This document shows positions 24,344-32,526 of a stretch of 64,000 bases of DNA, piece by piece. The stretch is taken from the NCBI RefSeq assembly GCF_900626285.1, contig NZ_LR131147.1, positions 1,005,973 to 1,069,972 on the forward strand, read 5' to 3'. Origin of the DNA: Intestinimonas massiliensis (ex Afouda et al. 2020) (GTDB lineage: Bacteria; Bacillota; Clostridia; Oscillospirales; Oscillospiraceae). The notes beneath the pieces were generated by a model that ran no database searches, was not told the DNA's origin, and saw only the letters and a list, made by a program, of their open reading frames with translations. A program made the position numbers and the translations under genes. The number at the start of each line of letters is the position of its first letter. Positions within the stretch are counted from its first letter, which is position 1.

Positions 24344-25501
24344 ATGGCAAAGAGACGGCCGTCGGGAGACGGCATGGTGCGCAAGCGGGAAGACGGCCGC
24401 TGGGAGGGCCGTATCGTCATTGGACATAAGGAGAGCGGCGCGCCCATCTTCCGCTATGTGTCCGCCAAGACACAGAAAGAGCTGTTAAAAAAGCTGCACC
24501 AGAGCATGGAAGAATACCGGGATGTGGATCTAAGCGAAAACAGCAAACTGCCTCTGGGCCAATGGTTGGACCGCTGGCTGGAGGAGTATGCCGCCCCCTC
24601 GGTGCGTCCCTCCACCCTGGAGGGATACCGGGGATATGTGGAGCGCAACATCAAGCCCCACCTGGGGGACAAGCCCGTGGGGAAGCTCACCCGGGAGGAT
24701 GTCCGCAGGCTGTACCGAGAGCTCCAGAAAAACGGACGGCAGGAGTGTCATCCGGAGCACGGATACAAGCTGTCAGGCGGCACCATCCGCCGGATCCACG
24801 GGGTACTCCACCAGGCCATGGACGCGGCGGTGCGGGAAAACCTGATCGCCCGGAACCCAACGGAGGGCATCACCCTGCCCAAAAAGAAAACTGCCCCCAA
24901 GCAGATCCTCAACGACGCTCAGCTGGAGCGGTTTATGGAGGTAATCCAGGCGGACAGCGTCTGGCATGACTTCTTCTATACCGAGCTGACCACCGGCCTG
25001 CGGCAGGGGGAGATCTGCGGCCTCCTGTGGAGCGATTTTGATGAGACCCACGGAACCCTCTCTGTCCGCAGGACGCTCCATGTTCAGAAGGGCGGAGTTC
25101 TGGTCACTGGTGAGACCAAGACGGGTACGGGAAAGCGGACCATCACCCTGCCGCCCAGCACAGCCCAGCTTCTGGCCCAGCGCAAGAAACAGTCCTACTC
25201 CCAATGGATCTTCCCCAACCCTCTCCGGCCGGAGCAGCCCGCTAATCCCAACACCGTATACAGTCACTTGAAAACGCTGCTGAAAAAGGCCGGACTGCCC
25301 AGCATCCGCTTTCACGATCTCCGTCACACTTTTGCCACCCATGCCCTGGCCAGCGGTGTGGATGCCAAAACGCTCTCCGGCATCCTGGGTCATACCCAGG
25401 CCTCCTTCACCCTGGACACGTATACCCATGTGACCGGCGATATGCAGAAGCGGGCCAGTGAGATCGTGGGCGGATTTCTGGAACACATCATGGTGAGGTG
25501 A
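24344..25501 (+). CDS. Tyrosine recombinase / integrase 1
   Basis: The 385-residue protein has the three parts of phage-type integrases: an N-terminal arm-binding domain (to about 60, with D-G-R-W-E-G-R), a SAM-like core-binding domain (about 70-170), and a catalytic domain with R in T-G-L-R-Q-G-E, H-D-L-R-H-T, L-G-H and the nucleophile Y in D-T-Y-T-H-V. All catalytic residues are present. It is the first of two adjacent recombinases; the second starts five bases after its stop and opens with a similar motif. Confidence 0.92.
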   Translation: MAKRRPSGDGMVRKREDGRWEGRIVIGHKESGAPIFRYVSAKTQKELLKKLHQSMEEYRDVDLSENSKLPLGQWLDRWLEEYAAPSVRPSTLEGYRGYVERNIKPHLGDKPVGKLTREDVRRLYRELQKNGRQECHPEHGYKLSGGTIRRIHGVLHQAMDAAVRENLIARNPTEGITLPKKKTAPKQILNDAQLERFMEVIQADSVWHDFFYTELTTGLRQGEICGLLWSDFDETHGTLSVRRTLHVQKGGVLVTGETKTGTGKRTITLPPSTAQLLAQRKKQSYSQWIFPNPLRPEQPANPNTVYSHLKTLLKKAGLPSIRFHDLRHTFATHALASGVDAKTLSGILGHTQASFTLDTYTHVTGDMQKRASEIVGGFLEHIMVR

Positions 25502-25505
25502 GCAA

Positions 25506-27092
25506 ATGCCAGGCAAGAGAAAGAAGGGCGAAGGCACCGTCCGCCTGCGGAAGGACGGCCGCTGGGAGGGCCGGGTGGTGGTGGGCTACGACGAGGCGGG
25601 CAAACCAAAGACGAAAAATGTGCTGGCCAAAACCAAGAAGGAGTGCGTGGTCAGGCTGAAGGAGCTGAAAAATACCTGCCAGGTGGTTCGTCCCGTCCAG
25701 GTTCAGACCGGCATGCCCTTCGGAGACTGGCTGGACTTCTGGTATCAGAACTACTCTAGGCCCAGACTCCGCCCCAGTACCCAGCTCAACTACGAGTGCT
25801 GGATCTACCAACGCCTGATTCCCGGCCTGGGAGAGATCCCGCTGAACCAGCTGACCCAGGCGGAGCTCCAGCAGTTCTTCCGGCAGATGAAGGAGAGCGG
25901 ACGGAAGGCCAATGTGGAGCAGCGGGGCTCCGATATGGCGGACCGTTCGGTACGCAGCTGCCACGCTGTCTGCCAGATGGCCCTGGACAAGGCGGTGGAG
26001 GAGAAGCTGATCCACGCCAACCCGGCGGTGGGCTGCAAGCTCCCACCTCTGAAGGGAAAAGAGATGAAGATCCTGACCCAGGAGGAGATTCAACGTTTCC
26101 TCATCCAGGCCAAGGCTGAGGGGATGTATGAGCTCTTCCTGCTGGAGCTGACCACCGGTATGCGCCGGGGCGAACTGCTGGCCCTCCGGTGGGAGGACCT
26201 GGACTTCGCCACCGGGAAACTGCGTATCGACAAGCAGGTCTGTCCCGTAGGCGGCAAACTGGCCATCAGCGAACCCAAAACCAGGGCGGCCAACCGAACC
26301 GTCATTCTGCCGCCCGCCATGGTGGAGCTGCTGGCGGAGTATAAAAGGGGCGTCTTCTCTGAATTGATGTTCCCCTCCCGCATCAAGCCGGACCAACCCA
26401 TCGACCCCGGCTATGTCCGCAAGCGGCTCCAGGTGATTCTGGAGCGGGCAGGGTGCAAACGGGTCAGATTTCACGACTTGCGCCACACTTTCGCCACCCT
26501 GTCCCTGGAAAACGGTATGGATGTGAAGACCCTCTCCACCATCATCGGCCACGTCTCCTCGGCGACCACGCTGAACACCTATACCCACATCACCGATGAG
26601 ATGCGCCGGAAAGCTGCCCTGAACATCGATCAGGGGATCGCAAAGGCGGAGGTGCAGCCGGAGCCGGAGCGGCAGGCGGCTGTCGGGCAGGAGCAGCAAA
26701 CCTTTGTACCCATAGAGTTGCCCCGCCGCAGGCCGGGCACCGGGTGTGTCAGCCAGATCAACGAACACCTCTGGGAGGGCCGCTACTCCCCGGTGTGGCC
26801 GGACGGCAAAAAGCGGCCCCGCAACGTCTATGCCCATACCCGGGAGGAGTGTGAGGAAAAGCTCAAAGGGCTGATCCTGGAGATGAAGGCGGAGATCGCC
26901 GCCCTTCGCTCCGGGGCGAGCACGGAGTATCCCGACGGGGTGAATCCCAGGAAGAAGGCCATTGCCGTCTACCTGCGGGAACATCCGGACGTGACCAACA
27001 AGGCCAGGATCGCCAGGGAACTGCACATGAACCGCTCCACGGTGCGCCGGTACTATGATGAAGTCCGGGCGGAGGCTCAAAGGCAGAATTAA
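25506..27092 (+). CDS. Tyrosine recombinase / integrase 2 with C-terminal extension
   Basis: The 528-residue protein repeats the arm-binding, core-binding and catalytic layout (R in T-G-M-R-R-G-E, H-D-L-R-H-T, I-G-H, Y in N-T-Y-T-H-I) and then continues for about 140 residues. The extension has a second arm-binding-like motif (W-E-G-R-Y-S-P) and a helix-turn-helix-like segment (A-R-I-A-R-E-L-H-M-N-R-S-T-V-R). Integrases normally stop near 400 residues. The extension may bind additional arm sites or act as a regulator. It follows integrase 1 by four bases; the two probably cooperate or replace one another in excision. Confidence 0.9.
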   Translation: MPGKRKKGEGTVRLRKDGRWEGRVVVGYDEAGKPKTKNVLAKTKKECVVRLKELKNTCQVVRPVQVQTGMPFGDWLDFWYQNYSRPRLRPSTQLNYECWIYQRLIPGLGEIPLNQLTQAELQQFFRQMKESGRKANVEQRGSDMADRSVRSCHAVCQMALDKAVEEKLIHANPAVGCKLPPLKGKEMKILTQEEIQRFLIQAKAEGMYELFLLELTTGMRRGELLALRWEDLDFATGKLRIDKQVCPVGGKLAISEPKTRAANRTVILPPAMVELLAEYKRGVFSELMFPSRIKPDQPIDPGYVRKRLQVILERAGCKRVRFHDLRHTFATLSLENGMDVKTLSTIIGHVSSATTLNTYTHITDEMRRKAALNIDQGIAKAEVQPEPERQAAVGQEQQTFVPIELPRRRPGTGCVSQINEHLWEGRYSPVWPDGKKRPRNVYAHTREECEEKLKGLILEMKAEIAALRSGASTEYPDGVNPRKKAIAVYLREHPDVTNKARIARELHMNRSTVRRYYDEVRAEAQRQN

Positions 27093-27098
27093 AGTAAA

Positions 27099-27134
27099 CA
27101 GGGAACACCTCAAAAGCAAGGTGTTCCCTGTTTT
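27099..27134 (+). terminator. Rho-independent terminator after integrase 2
   Basis: CAGGGAACACCT and AGGTGTTCCCTG form a 12-base-pair stem followed by TTTT. It closes the mobilization/integration gene run. Confidence 0.85.
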
Positions 27135-27163
27135 GGTGACAATCGATTGTGCGCAAGGCCCGT

Positions 27164-27853
27164 TCAAGTGTGGGAATCTTCCCATGTTTGCAGAACTTTT
27201 CGCTGCTCCGGCGTATGGAACCAATGCTCTCCATTGTCCATGATCGTAAGTTGTGCCCCGTGATGCCGGGTAAATTCCTCCACTGTTTGGCGGGAAGTCA
27301 TGTTATCCTGTCTGGCATACAGAATACAGATGGGGCATTGCCAGTCATGGATAGGGTGCTCCCGCACATAGCAAAGATAGGCCCATGACAGCTTTTGTCC
27401 AAAGGAGGTTGCGACCTCCCCCTTCTCTGAAAGCTCCCGCTCCGTCACGTTGGCCCATCGCATCATATCCAGGATCAGGCGCTCCATGTCCAGAATAGGG
27501 GACACCAGCAGGGCTTTTGCCGGTGCGTCCAAAGCGAGCATGGCAAAATAAGCGCCGATACTGTTGGCCCGGAGGGAGATGGAATCCCAGCGAACTTTGA
27601 CCCAATCCATCACCGACTGCAGTTCTGGTACCACCGTCCAGGGGTTCAGTTCCTCGTTCCACCCCTGACGCGCTCCGTGTCCCGGAAGATCAATGCCCAG
27701 AACCTGAGCGCCTTTCGGGCAGACGATTTTGGCAAAGGCCTCCGCCTCCTCCTTGTACCCCATCTGACCATGAAGAAACAGCCATAGTCGTTCCGCGTGT
27801 TCACCATATAAAACGGCCGGAATTTGGCCGATCAGAAACTGTTGTGTTTTCAT
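27164..27853 (-). CDS. Alpha/beta hydrolase
   Basis: The 229-residue protein has the alpha/beta-hydrolase pattern: L-F-L-H-G-Q-M-G as oxyanion segment, G-I-D-L-P-G-H-G, a nucleophile elbow A-N-S-I-G-A-Y near residue 97 (N replaces the first G of G-x-S-x-G), an aspartate in Y-A-R-Q-D-N and a late histidine in G-E-H-W. It is probably a small cytosolic esterase or thioesterase-like enzyme. It lies in the opposite direction between integrase 2 and a repeated piece of an integrase, so it looks like a passenger brought in by recombination. Confidence 0.8.
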   Translation of the reverse strand: MKTQQFLIGQIPAVLYGEHAERLWLFLHGQMGYKEEAEAFAKIVCPKGAQVLGIDLPGHGARQGWNEELNPWTVVPELQSVMDWVKVRWDSISLRANSIGAYFAMLALDAPAKALLVSPILDMERLILDMMRWANVTERELSEKGEVATSFGQKLSWAYLCYVREHPIHDWQCPICILYARQDNMTSRQTVEEFTRHHGAQLTIMDNGEHWFHTPEQRKVLQTWEDSHT

Positions 27854-27955
27854 CGTTTCATCCCTTTCGGCGGGTGTATCTGAACATGAAATATCATCGA
27901 ATGCTCACAGTATAACAGAGCTCCTGCCGAATGTATATGAAAAAGCCTTGAGAAC

Positions 27956-28189
27956 AAGCTCAAAGAGTTGATCCTGGAGATGAAGGCGGAGATCGCCGCC
28001 CTCCGCTCCGGGGTGAGCACGGAGTATCCCGACGAGATAAATCCCAGGAAGAAGGCTATCGCCGCCTACCTTCGGGAACATCCGGATGTGACCAACAAGG
28101 CCAGGATTGCCAGGGAACTGCACCTGAACCGCTCTACGGTGCGCCGGTACTATGATGAAGTCCGGGCGGAGGCTCAACAACAGAGGTGA
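27956..28189 (+). pseudogene. Remnant of a second integrase copy (3' end only)
   Basis: These 234 bases repeat the last part of integrase 2 (26859-27092) at a fixed offset of 1097 bases, without gaps and with only scattered substitutions by eye. They encode the terminal helix-turn-helix segment (L-N-R-S-T-V-R-R-Y-Y). There is no start codon with a ribosome site and no catalytic domain. The upstream boundary is abrupt at AAGCTCAAAG. It marks the end of a second, related element or a recombination between two such elements. Confidence 0.85.
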
Positions 28190-28292
28190 TAAAATCGTAC
28201 CGGGACGGTGGTTGTGTCAAATTCCAGATTGTAGCTCAATGGCTGTCATGGTATGATAATACTTACCCTTTCAGAAACGCGTCCCAGAGTGG

Positions 28293-28946
28293 ATGGACAG
28301 GATGGAGAAGGATATGAGAGAAGTTGATCCCAAAAGCACACCCCGGGCCCTGGCCTTTGAGCTGTGGAGCAAGGCTCCCATGCCTATGGTAACCCTGATG
28401 AAGACCCTGGATGTGACCCCGTTGGTGCGCCTCAGCCGAAAACGGAACTATAAATTCAATATGCTCCTGTGCTGGTGTATCGGAGTAGCTGCTGCCCAGA
28501 CGGAGGACTTCTACCTGCTTCCTGTGGGAGACAAGCTGATGCGGTACGATAAGCTGGCTGTCAATACGGTGGTGGCCACCCGGGACGGAGGCATTGCCAC
28601 CTGTGACCTTCCCGTTTCCACTGACCTGGATCAGTTTGACCGGGACTACCGAAGCCTCACCGGGCAGGTTTACGAGAGCGGAGAGAGCTATGAGCTGGGC
28701 GAGGACTATATGGTTATCGGAACCTCCGCTCTGGCGGGGTATGAGATCGACGGTGCGGTGAATATCTACGCCGGATGCTACAATAACCCATTTCTCATCT
28801 GGGGCAAATACCGGAAAAAGTGGCTGCGCGCCACCTTGCCGGTATCCTTCCAGTTTCATCACACCCAGATGGACGGCATCCCTGCCGCAGCCTTTTTGGA
28901 GCGGCTGCAGGGAGAAATCCGGCAAGCGGGGAGGAAAAACCGATGA
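28293..28946 (+). CDS. Chloramphenicol acetyltransferase-like O-acyltransferase
   Basis: The 217-residue protein follows the type A CAT family: an early L-D-V-T-P-L block, N-x-x-x-A-T-R-D in the middle and the catalytic F-H-H-T-Q-M-D-G near residue 190, where the second histidine is the general base. Such distant CAT-like proteins often do not confer resistance, and the acceptor is unknown. The start is uncertain: ATGs at 28293, 28302 and 28314 are all in frame and none has a clear ribosome site, and the frame continues upstream to a stop at 28257. The stop overlaps the glycosylase start. Confidence 0.8.
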   Translation: MDRMEKDMREVDPKSTPRALAFELWSKAPMPMVTLMKTLDVTPLVRLSRKRNYKFNMLLCWCIGVAAAQTEDFYLLPVGDKLMRYDKLAVNTVVATRDGGIATCDLPVSTDLDQFDRDYRSLTGQVYESGESYELGEDYMVIGTSALAGYEIDGAVNIYAGCYNNPFLIWGKYRKKWLRATLPVSFQFHHTQMDGIPAAAFLERLQGEIRQAGRKNR

Positions 28947-29497
28947 CGGAACAAATCAGATGCAGCTGGGCCAACCCAAAGAATCCCCTTTATATTCGCT
29001 ACCACGACGAGGAGTGGGGCGTCCCGGTTCACGACGACCACAAGTTGTTTGAAATGCTGATCCTGGAGAGCTTCCAGGCCGGACTCTCCTGGGAGTGCAT
29101 CCTCAACAAGCGGGAGGCCTTCCGACAGGCCTTTGACGGCTTTGACCTGGAGAAGGTCTGCGGCTACGGCCAGGAGAAGCTGGAGAGGCTGATGCAGGAG
29201 CCTGGCATTGTCCGCAATAAACTGAAAATCCGTGCCGCCGTAAACAACGCCCGGATTTTCCGAACCATCCAGCAGGAGTGGGGCAGCTTTGACCGCTACC
29301 TCTGGCACTGGACAGAAGGGAACACCGCCTATGAGACAGGCAAGGTAAGCTCCGAGCTTTCAGATATGGTTTCCAGAGACCTGAAGCGCCGGCGCATGAA
29401 GTTCGTGGGGACAGTCATTATCTATTCCTATCTCCAGGCAGTAGGGGTCATCAATTCTCACGAGGAGGCCTGCTTTTGCAGGCACATCAAATCATAG
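28943..29497 (+). CDS. tag: DNA-3-methyladenine glycosylase I
   Basis: The 184-residue protein is a standard Tag: an N-terminal R-C-S-W, then Y-H-D-E-E-W-G-V-P, the helix-hairpin-helix-type glycosylase fold, and a C-terminal S-H-E-E-A-C-F-C-R-H that completes the structural zinc site with the N-terminal Cys and His. It removes 3-methyladenine from alkylated DNA. The ATG overlaps the TGA of the acetyltransferase, so both share a transcript. Length is normal. Confidence 0.93.
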   Translation: MTEQIRCSWANPKNPLYIRYHDEEWGVPVHDDHKLFEMLILESFQAGLSWECILNKREAFRQAFDGFDLEKVCGYGQEKLERLMQEPGIVRNKLKIRAAVNNARIFRTIQQEWGSFDRYLWHWTEGNTAYETGKVSSELSDMVSRDLKRRRMKFVGTVIIYSYLQAVGVINSHEEACFCRHIKS

Positions 29498-29527
29498 TTT
29501 GGCTGCCGGGGCAGTTGTTTTGAGGGA

Positions 29528-29569
29528 CAGGCAGCGGGCCTGCAGCAAATGCTGCAAGTCCGCTGCCTG
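29528..29569. terminator. Hairpin after tag
   Basis: CAGGCAGCGG pairs with CCGCTGCCTG, and inside it TGCAGCA pairs with TGCTGCA, giving a long, almost closed stem. There is no T-run, so it may be a terminator of low strength or a REP-like palindrome. It lies 30 bases after the tag stop. Confidence 0.55.
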
Positions 29570-29646
29570 AATCATAGAATGATTTTGTTGTAGTTTTTGA
29601 GTGAAAAATCGTAGTACATAGATGAAGCCGGAAAGGAGGCGGTGAG

Positions 29647-30207
29647 ATGACAGACGATGAAAAAATCATTGAACTGTTTTTTGCGCGTGACCAACAGGGT
29701 ATACAGGAATTGGACTCAAAATATGGAAAAGCCTGTCACAGTTTTTCGTATCACATTGTGAATGACAGGAATGATGCCGAGGAATGTGTGAACGAGGCCT
29801 ATTTCGGTGCATGGAACGCCATTCCTCCGGCAAACCCCGACCCGCTGCTATCCTATCTTTTGAAAATCGTCCGGAACATTTCCCTCAAACTGTATTGGAG
29901 AAAGGAAGCAGCTAAACGAAGCGGTCACTACAAAATTGCTTTAGAGGAAATCGAGGGCTATATCGCAGACCCAAAAACCGTGGAAGATGAAATCGAAGCC
30001 AAAGAGTTAGCCCGTATCATCGAAGAGTTTTTGGACACGCTGACCGTCCAAAACCGCGTGATCTTCATGCGCCGCTATTGGTTTGCCGACAGCTACAAGG
30101 ACATAGCCGAGTTTGTAGGGCTGACCGAGAAAAATATCTCCGTTCGGCTGACCCGTATCCGCGAGAAGATGAAGAAATACTTGATAGAACGGGAGGTGTT
30201 TGTATGA
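29647..30207 (+). CDS. ECF-type RNA polymerase sigma factor (copy 1)
   Basis: The 186-residue protein has sigma region 2 (D-A-E-E-C-V-N-E-A-Y, W-N-A-I-P-P, V-R-N-I-S) at about 35-85 and region 4 (R-V-I-F-M-R-R-Y-W-F, then a helix-turn-helix with N-I-S-V-R-L-T-R-I-R) at about 125-180. It should direct RNA polymerase to a small regulon. GGAGGCGGTGAG precedes the ATG. The anti-sigma-like gene overlaps its end by four bases. A related pair lies at 37260-38806. Confidence 0.9.
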   Translation: MTDDEKIIELFFARDQQGIQELDSKYGKACHSFSYHIVNDRNDAEECVNEAYFGAWNAIPPANPDPLLSYLLKIVRNISLKLYWRKEAAKRSGHYKIALEEIEGYIADPKTVEDEIEAKELARIIEEFLDTLTVQNRVIFMRRYWFADSYKDIAEFVGLTEKNISVRLTRIREKMKKYLIEREVFV

Positions 30208-30752
30208 ACGCAAAGACGTTTTCCGACGCCATGAGCGAACTTGATACGAAATATGTTGATGAAGCTCTTTTTTATGATAAATCACAAATATCGAAGGTAA
30301 GGCCTCGAAAGTTGGGCATCCTGATTGCTGCCGTCATAGCTTTATTAGCTCTTTGCGGTTTTGTAGTGTGTGAACTCGGATTATCTGACCTGTGGATCCA
30401 GAAGCCATCTACTGATCCAGTCCAAACTGTTCAAAGTGCGATTGAAGGACAAGCCGATAAGGAATATACAATTTGTGTGCGCGTGGATGAAATTAAAGTG
30501 GACGAAAGCGAAACAGAGCGTGTGATCGAAAGGTACTCCGGCAGCGACCTTGCAGAAGCAAGAGGATGGACAGACGAATATCTCGCAGAGCATTTTGTCG
30601 TGGTATGGGCGAAATACTATGTAGAGTACGACCACACAAAGACATTTTTGGATGACGGTTATACAGAACAGTATTTTTACCTAACCCAAGATACAAAATC
30701 TGGTGAATGGACAATTTCTGATAATACATCCCCTAATATAAAGACAGAATAG
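30204..30752 (+). CDS. Membrane-anchored anti-sigma-like protein (partner of copy 1)
   Basis: The 182-residue protein has a short cytoplasmic head with S-E-L-D-T-K-Y-V-D-E-A-L, one membrane helix at about 37-58 (I-L-I-A-A-V-I-A-L-L-A-L) and an outer domain of about 120 residues. This is the layout of anti-sigma factors of ECF operons, and the head shares the Y-V-D-E-A-L motif with the protein at 37814. The start overlaps the sigma gene stop (ATGA). The signal sensed is unknown. Confidence 0.75.
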   Translation: MNAKTFSDAMSELDTKYVDEALFYDKSQISKVRPRKLGILIAAVIALLALCGFVVCELGLSDLWIQKPSTDPVQTVQSAIEGQADKEYTICVRVDEIKVDESETERVIERYSGSDLAEARGWTDEYLAEHFVVVWAKYYVEYDHTKTFLDDGYTEQYFYLTQDTKSGEWTISDNTSPNIKTE

Positions 30753-30791
30753 ACTTCCGGTTTGTAGGGTAGACATCCACTTCTTTTGTCC

Positions 30792-30929
30792 ATGAGAAGA
30801 AAGGTGTTGCAGCAAGAGCTGTCCCAAGAGGAACGCCGGACGCGCAGCCACCAGCTGACTGTCCGGGATGCGGCCTTTGAAGGTGTCGTGTTGTTTACAT
30901 GGTTATCTTGTGACCCTCTCAAATCCTGA
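30792..30929 (+). pseudogene. Short fragment resembling a mobilization protein
   Basis: Forty-five codons starting M-R-R-K-V-L and containing Q-E-E-R-R-T-R-S-H-Q-L resemble the basic N-terminal region of small DUF3847-like mobilization proteins. It ends after an unrelated tail, with no domain complete and no good ribosome site. I read it as debris of another mobile element at the island's right side; it could also be chance. Confidence 0.3.
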
Positions 30930-31067
30930 GCTGCAGAAAACAAAAGACGTGCACTCCCGAAAAAGGGGTGCCCGTCAAGTGGTCAAACGGAAAACCTGAC
31001 TGTGGTATTTATGTGGTCAATTTTTGAGGCCACTTTTTTAACCCAAAATTTCGTAACAAAAAACAAG
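30930..31067. other. Intergenic stretch left of tRNA-Pro
   Basis: No gene is visible. GCACTCCC and GGGGTGC (about 30951-30972) can pair, and GTGGTC / GGCCAC before a run of six T near 31014-31037 may be a weak plus-strand terminator. This is the border zone between the accessory block and core genes. Confidence 0.4.
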
Positions 31068-31106
31068 AAAAATCCGCTATTTTCTCACGAAAATAGCGGA
31101 TTTTTG
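31068..31106 (-). terminator. Terminator downstream of tRNA-Pro
   Basis: AAAAATCCGCTATTTT and AAAATAGCGGATTTTT form a 16-base-pair stem with a seven-base loop directly beyond the tRNA 3' end. On the minus strand it is followed by CTTGTTTTTTG, so it ends the tRNA-Pro transcript. Confidence 0.8.
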
Positions 31107-31181
31107 GTCCGAGTGGCGGGATTTGAACCCACGGCCTCTTGGACCCGAACCAAGCGCGATACCAAGCTTCGCCACACCCGG
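31106..31181 (-). tRNA. tRNA-Pro (CGG)
   Basis: The minus strand folds into a cloverleaf: acceptor CCGGGTG with CACTCGG (one G-T pair), anticodon stem CTTGG/CCAAG around TTCGGGT, giving anticodon CGG, a GGTTCAAAT T-loop, discriminator A and an encoded CCA. Its 3' end faces the accessory region. Confidence 0.95.
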
Positions 31182-31287
31182 ATGAACTTTTCTGCCTCTT
31201 CCTGCCCCGCTTTTCCAGTCAGGTGCAGAATCAGCACGTATTATTATACTGATGCCCCTTCCTTTTGTCAAGGGGAGAAATGGGCGG

Positions 31288-32175
31288 CTATCCGCCCATT
31301 TCCAACCCCGCCACCACCTCCCGCACACAGGTCAGGAAGTGGGCGGTGAGCGGCGAGGGTGCCTTCCCGCTCCGGGTCGCTAAACCGATATCCCGGAACC
31401 GGGGATGCTCCAGAGGAATGGCGGAAAAGCGGCGGTTGCTATTTCGCAGCACCAGCTCCGGCATGATACTCACGCCCAGCCCCTGCTCCACCATGGACAA
31501 AATGGCAAAATCATCATTCACGTTGTACTGCAGATTGGGTCGGATCCCCTCCTCCTGGAAAATGCGGCTGATCTCCACATCCCGCTCCTCCAGAATACGG
31601 ATATAGGGGTCCTGAGCAAAGCGCTCCACAGGGTAGCTGTCAGCATTCGCCAGAGGATGGTCGGGAGGCAGCACCGCCAGCAGTCTATCCCGCCGCAGCG
31701 GAATGGTATCCAGCCCCTCCCCCGCCGGAAGCCGCAGGAAGCCGCAGTCCACCTGCCCCCGGCGCACCAGGTCCTCCACCTCCGCAAACTCCCAGCTGCT
31801 GACCAGCTCGAAATGGATGCCGGGATAGCGGTCCAGAAAGGCCTTCATAATGGCTGGCAGCCAGTGGATGGACACGCTGGTGAAGGTCCCAACCCGCAGG
31901 GTACCACGGGTCATGCCGTGGAGCTCCGCCACCTGCTCCTCCAGCTCCTTGGCTGCATTGCACACCGCCTGGATGTATGGCAGCAGCGCTTCCCCGTTGG
32001 AGCTGAGAGTCACCCCGCTCCGGCTGCGGGTCAGCAGCTCCATATCCCACTCCCGCTCCAGCTCCGCGATGGTCCGGCTCACCGCCGACTGGGTATAACC
32101 CATGGCCTCCGCCGCCCGGGTGATCCCTCCCAGCTCCACCGTTTTCAGCAATGCTTGATACTTTGTCAGATTCAT
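31288..32175 (-). CDS. LysR-family transcriptional regulator
   Basis: The 295-residue protein has an N-terminal winged helix-turn-helix (residues about 3-60: Y-Q-A-L-L-K-T-V-E-L-G-G, A-A-E-A-M-G-Y-T-Q-S-A-V-S-R) and a periplasmic-binding-like effector domain beginning G-T-L-R-V-G-T-F. The ATG at 32175 follows AAAAGGAATGATACT; an in-frame start ten codons upstream has no such site. LysR proteins usually control a divergent neighbour, and here the divergent gene is only a 47-codon frame. Its effector and targets cannot be read from the sequence. Confidence 0.92.
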   Translation of the reverse strand: MNLTKYQALLKTVELGGITRAAEAMGYTQSAVSRTIAELEREWDMELLTRSRSGVTLSSNGEALLPYIQAVCNAAKELEEQVAELHGMTRGTLRVGTFTSVSIHWLPAIMKAFLDRYPGIHFELVSSWEFAEVEDLVRRGQVDCGFLRLPAGEGLDTIPLRRDRLLAVLPPDHPLANADSYPVERFAQDPYIRILEERDVEISRIFQEEGIRPNLQYNVNDDFAILSMVEQGLGVSIMPELVLRNSNRRFSAIPLEHPRFRDIGLATRSGKAPSPLTAHFLTCVREVVAGLEMGG

Positions 32176-32294
32176 AGTATCATTCCTTTTCATCATGTAA
32201 ATCATGAAAAAGATTCGTTTGCTTCATATCGCTTTCTATTGTATACTATAGCCAGAAGGAAAGCAAGAGCGCCGGAAAGAAAGGAGCGATCGTC

Positions 32295-32438
32295 ATGAAG
32301 AAGAACATCACCATGGAGACCAGCCGGAGAATTGCCGGATATGAGCTGCTGCGGAAGGGAATTCCCGCCGGGCTGGTGAAGGAGTACTGGGTCGGAAGTC
32401 CCTGGCGAGCGCTCCGGGACTGTGTCCGGGGCGTGTAA
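32295..32438 (+). CDS. Small hypothetical protein
   Basis: A 47-codon frame (M-K-K-N-I-T-M-E-T-S-R-R-I-A-G-Y-E) with a clear AGAAAGGAG ribosome site ten bases upstream, divergent from the LysR gene and ended by a strong terminator about 40 bases later. The composition is basic with two tryptophans. It may be a real small protein controlled by the LysR regulator; no family is recognised. Confidence 0.45.
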   Translation: MKKNITMETSRRIAGYELLRKGIPAGLVKEYWVGSPWRALRDCVRGV

Positions 32439-32474
32439 CAGCAACCTGCCTCACGGGTTGGGGAGAGCATAACG

Positions 32475-32508
32475 AAGGGGGGTACCGCCGTCAGGCGGTA
32501 CCCCCCTT
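32475..32508. terminator. Bidirectional terminator between small gene and purA
   Basis: AAGGGGGGTACCGCC and GGCGGTACCCCCCTT form a 15-base-pair stem with a four-base loop. It lies between a plus-strand gene and the minus-strand purA, so it can serve both. Confidence 0.75.
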
Positions 32509-32526
32509 CCAATCTGTTCAGATCAA

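Noticed and set aside
27099..31106. Direct repeats marking the ends of the mobilizable element
   Set aside because: I compared the sequence after integrase 2, after the integrase remnant and at the tRNA-Pro end with the left side and found no convincing matching pair, so no att sites are annotated.
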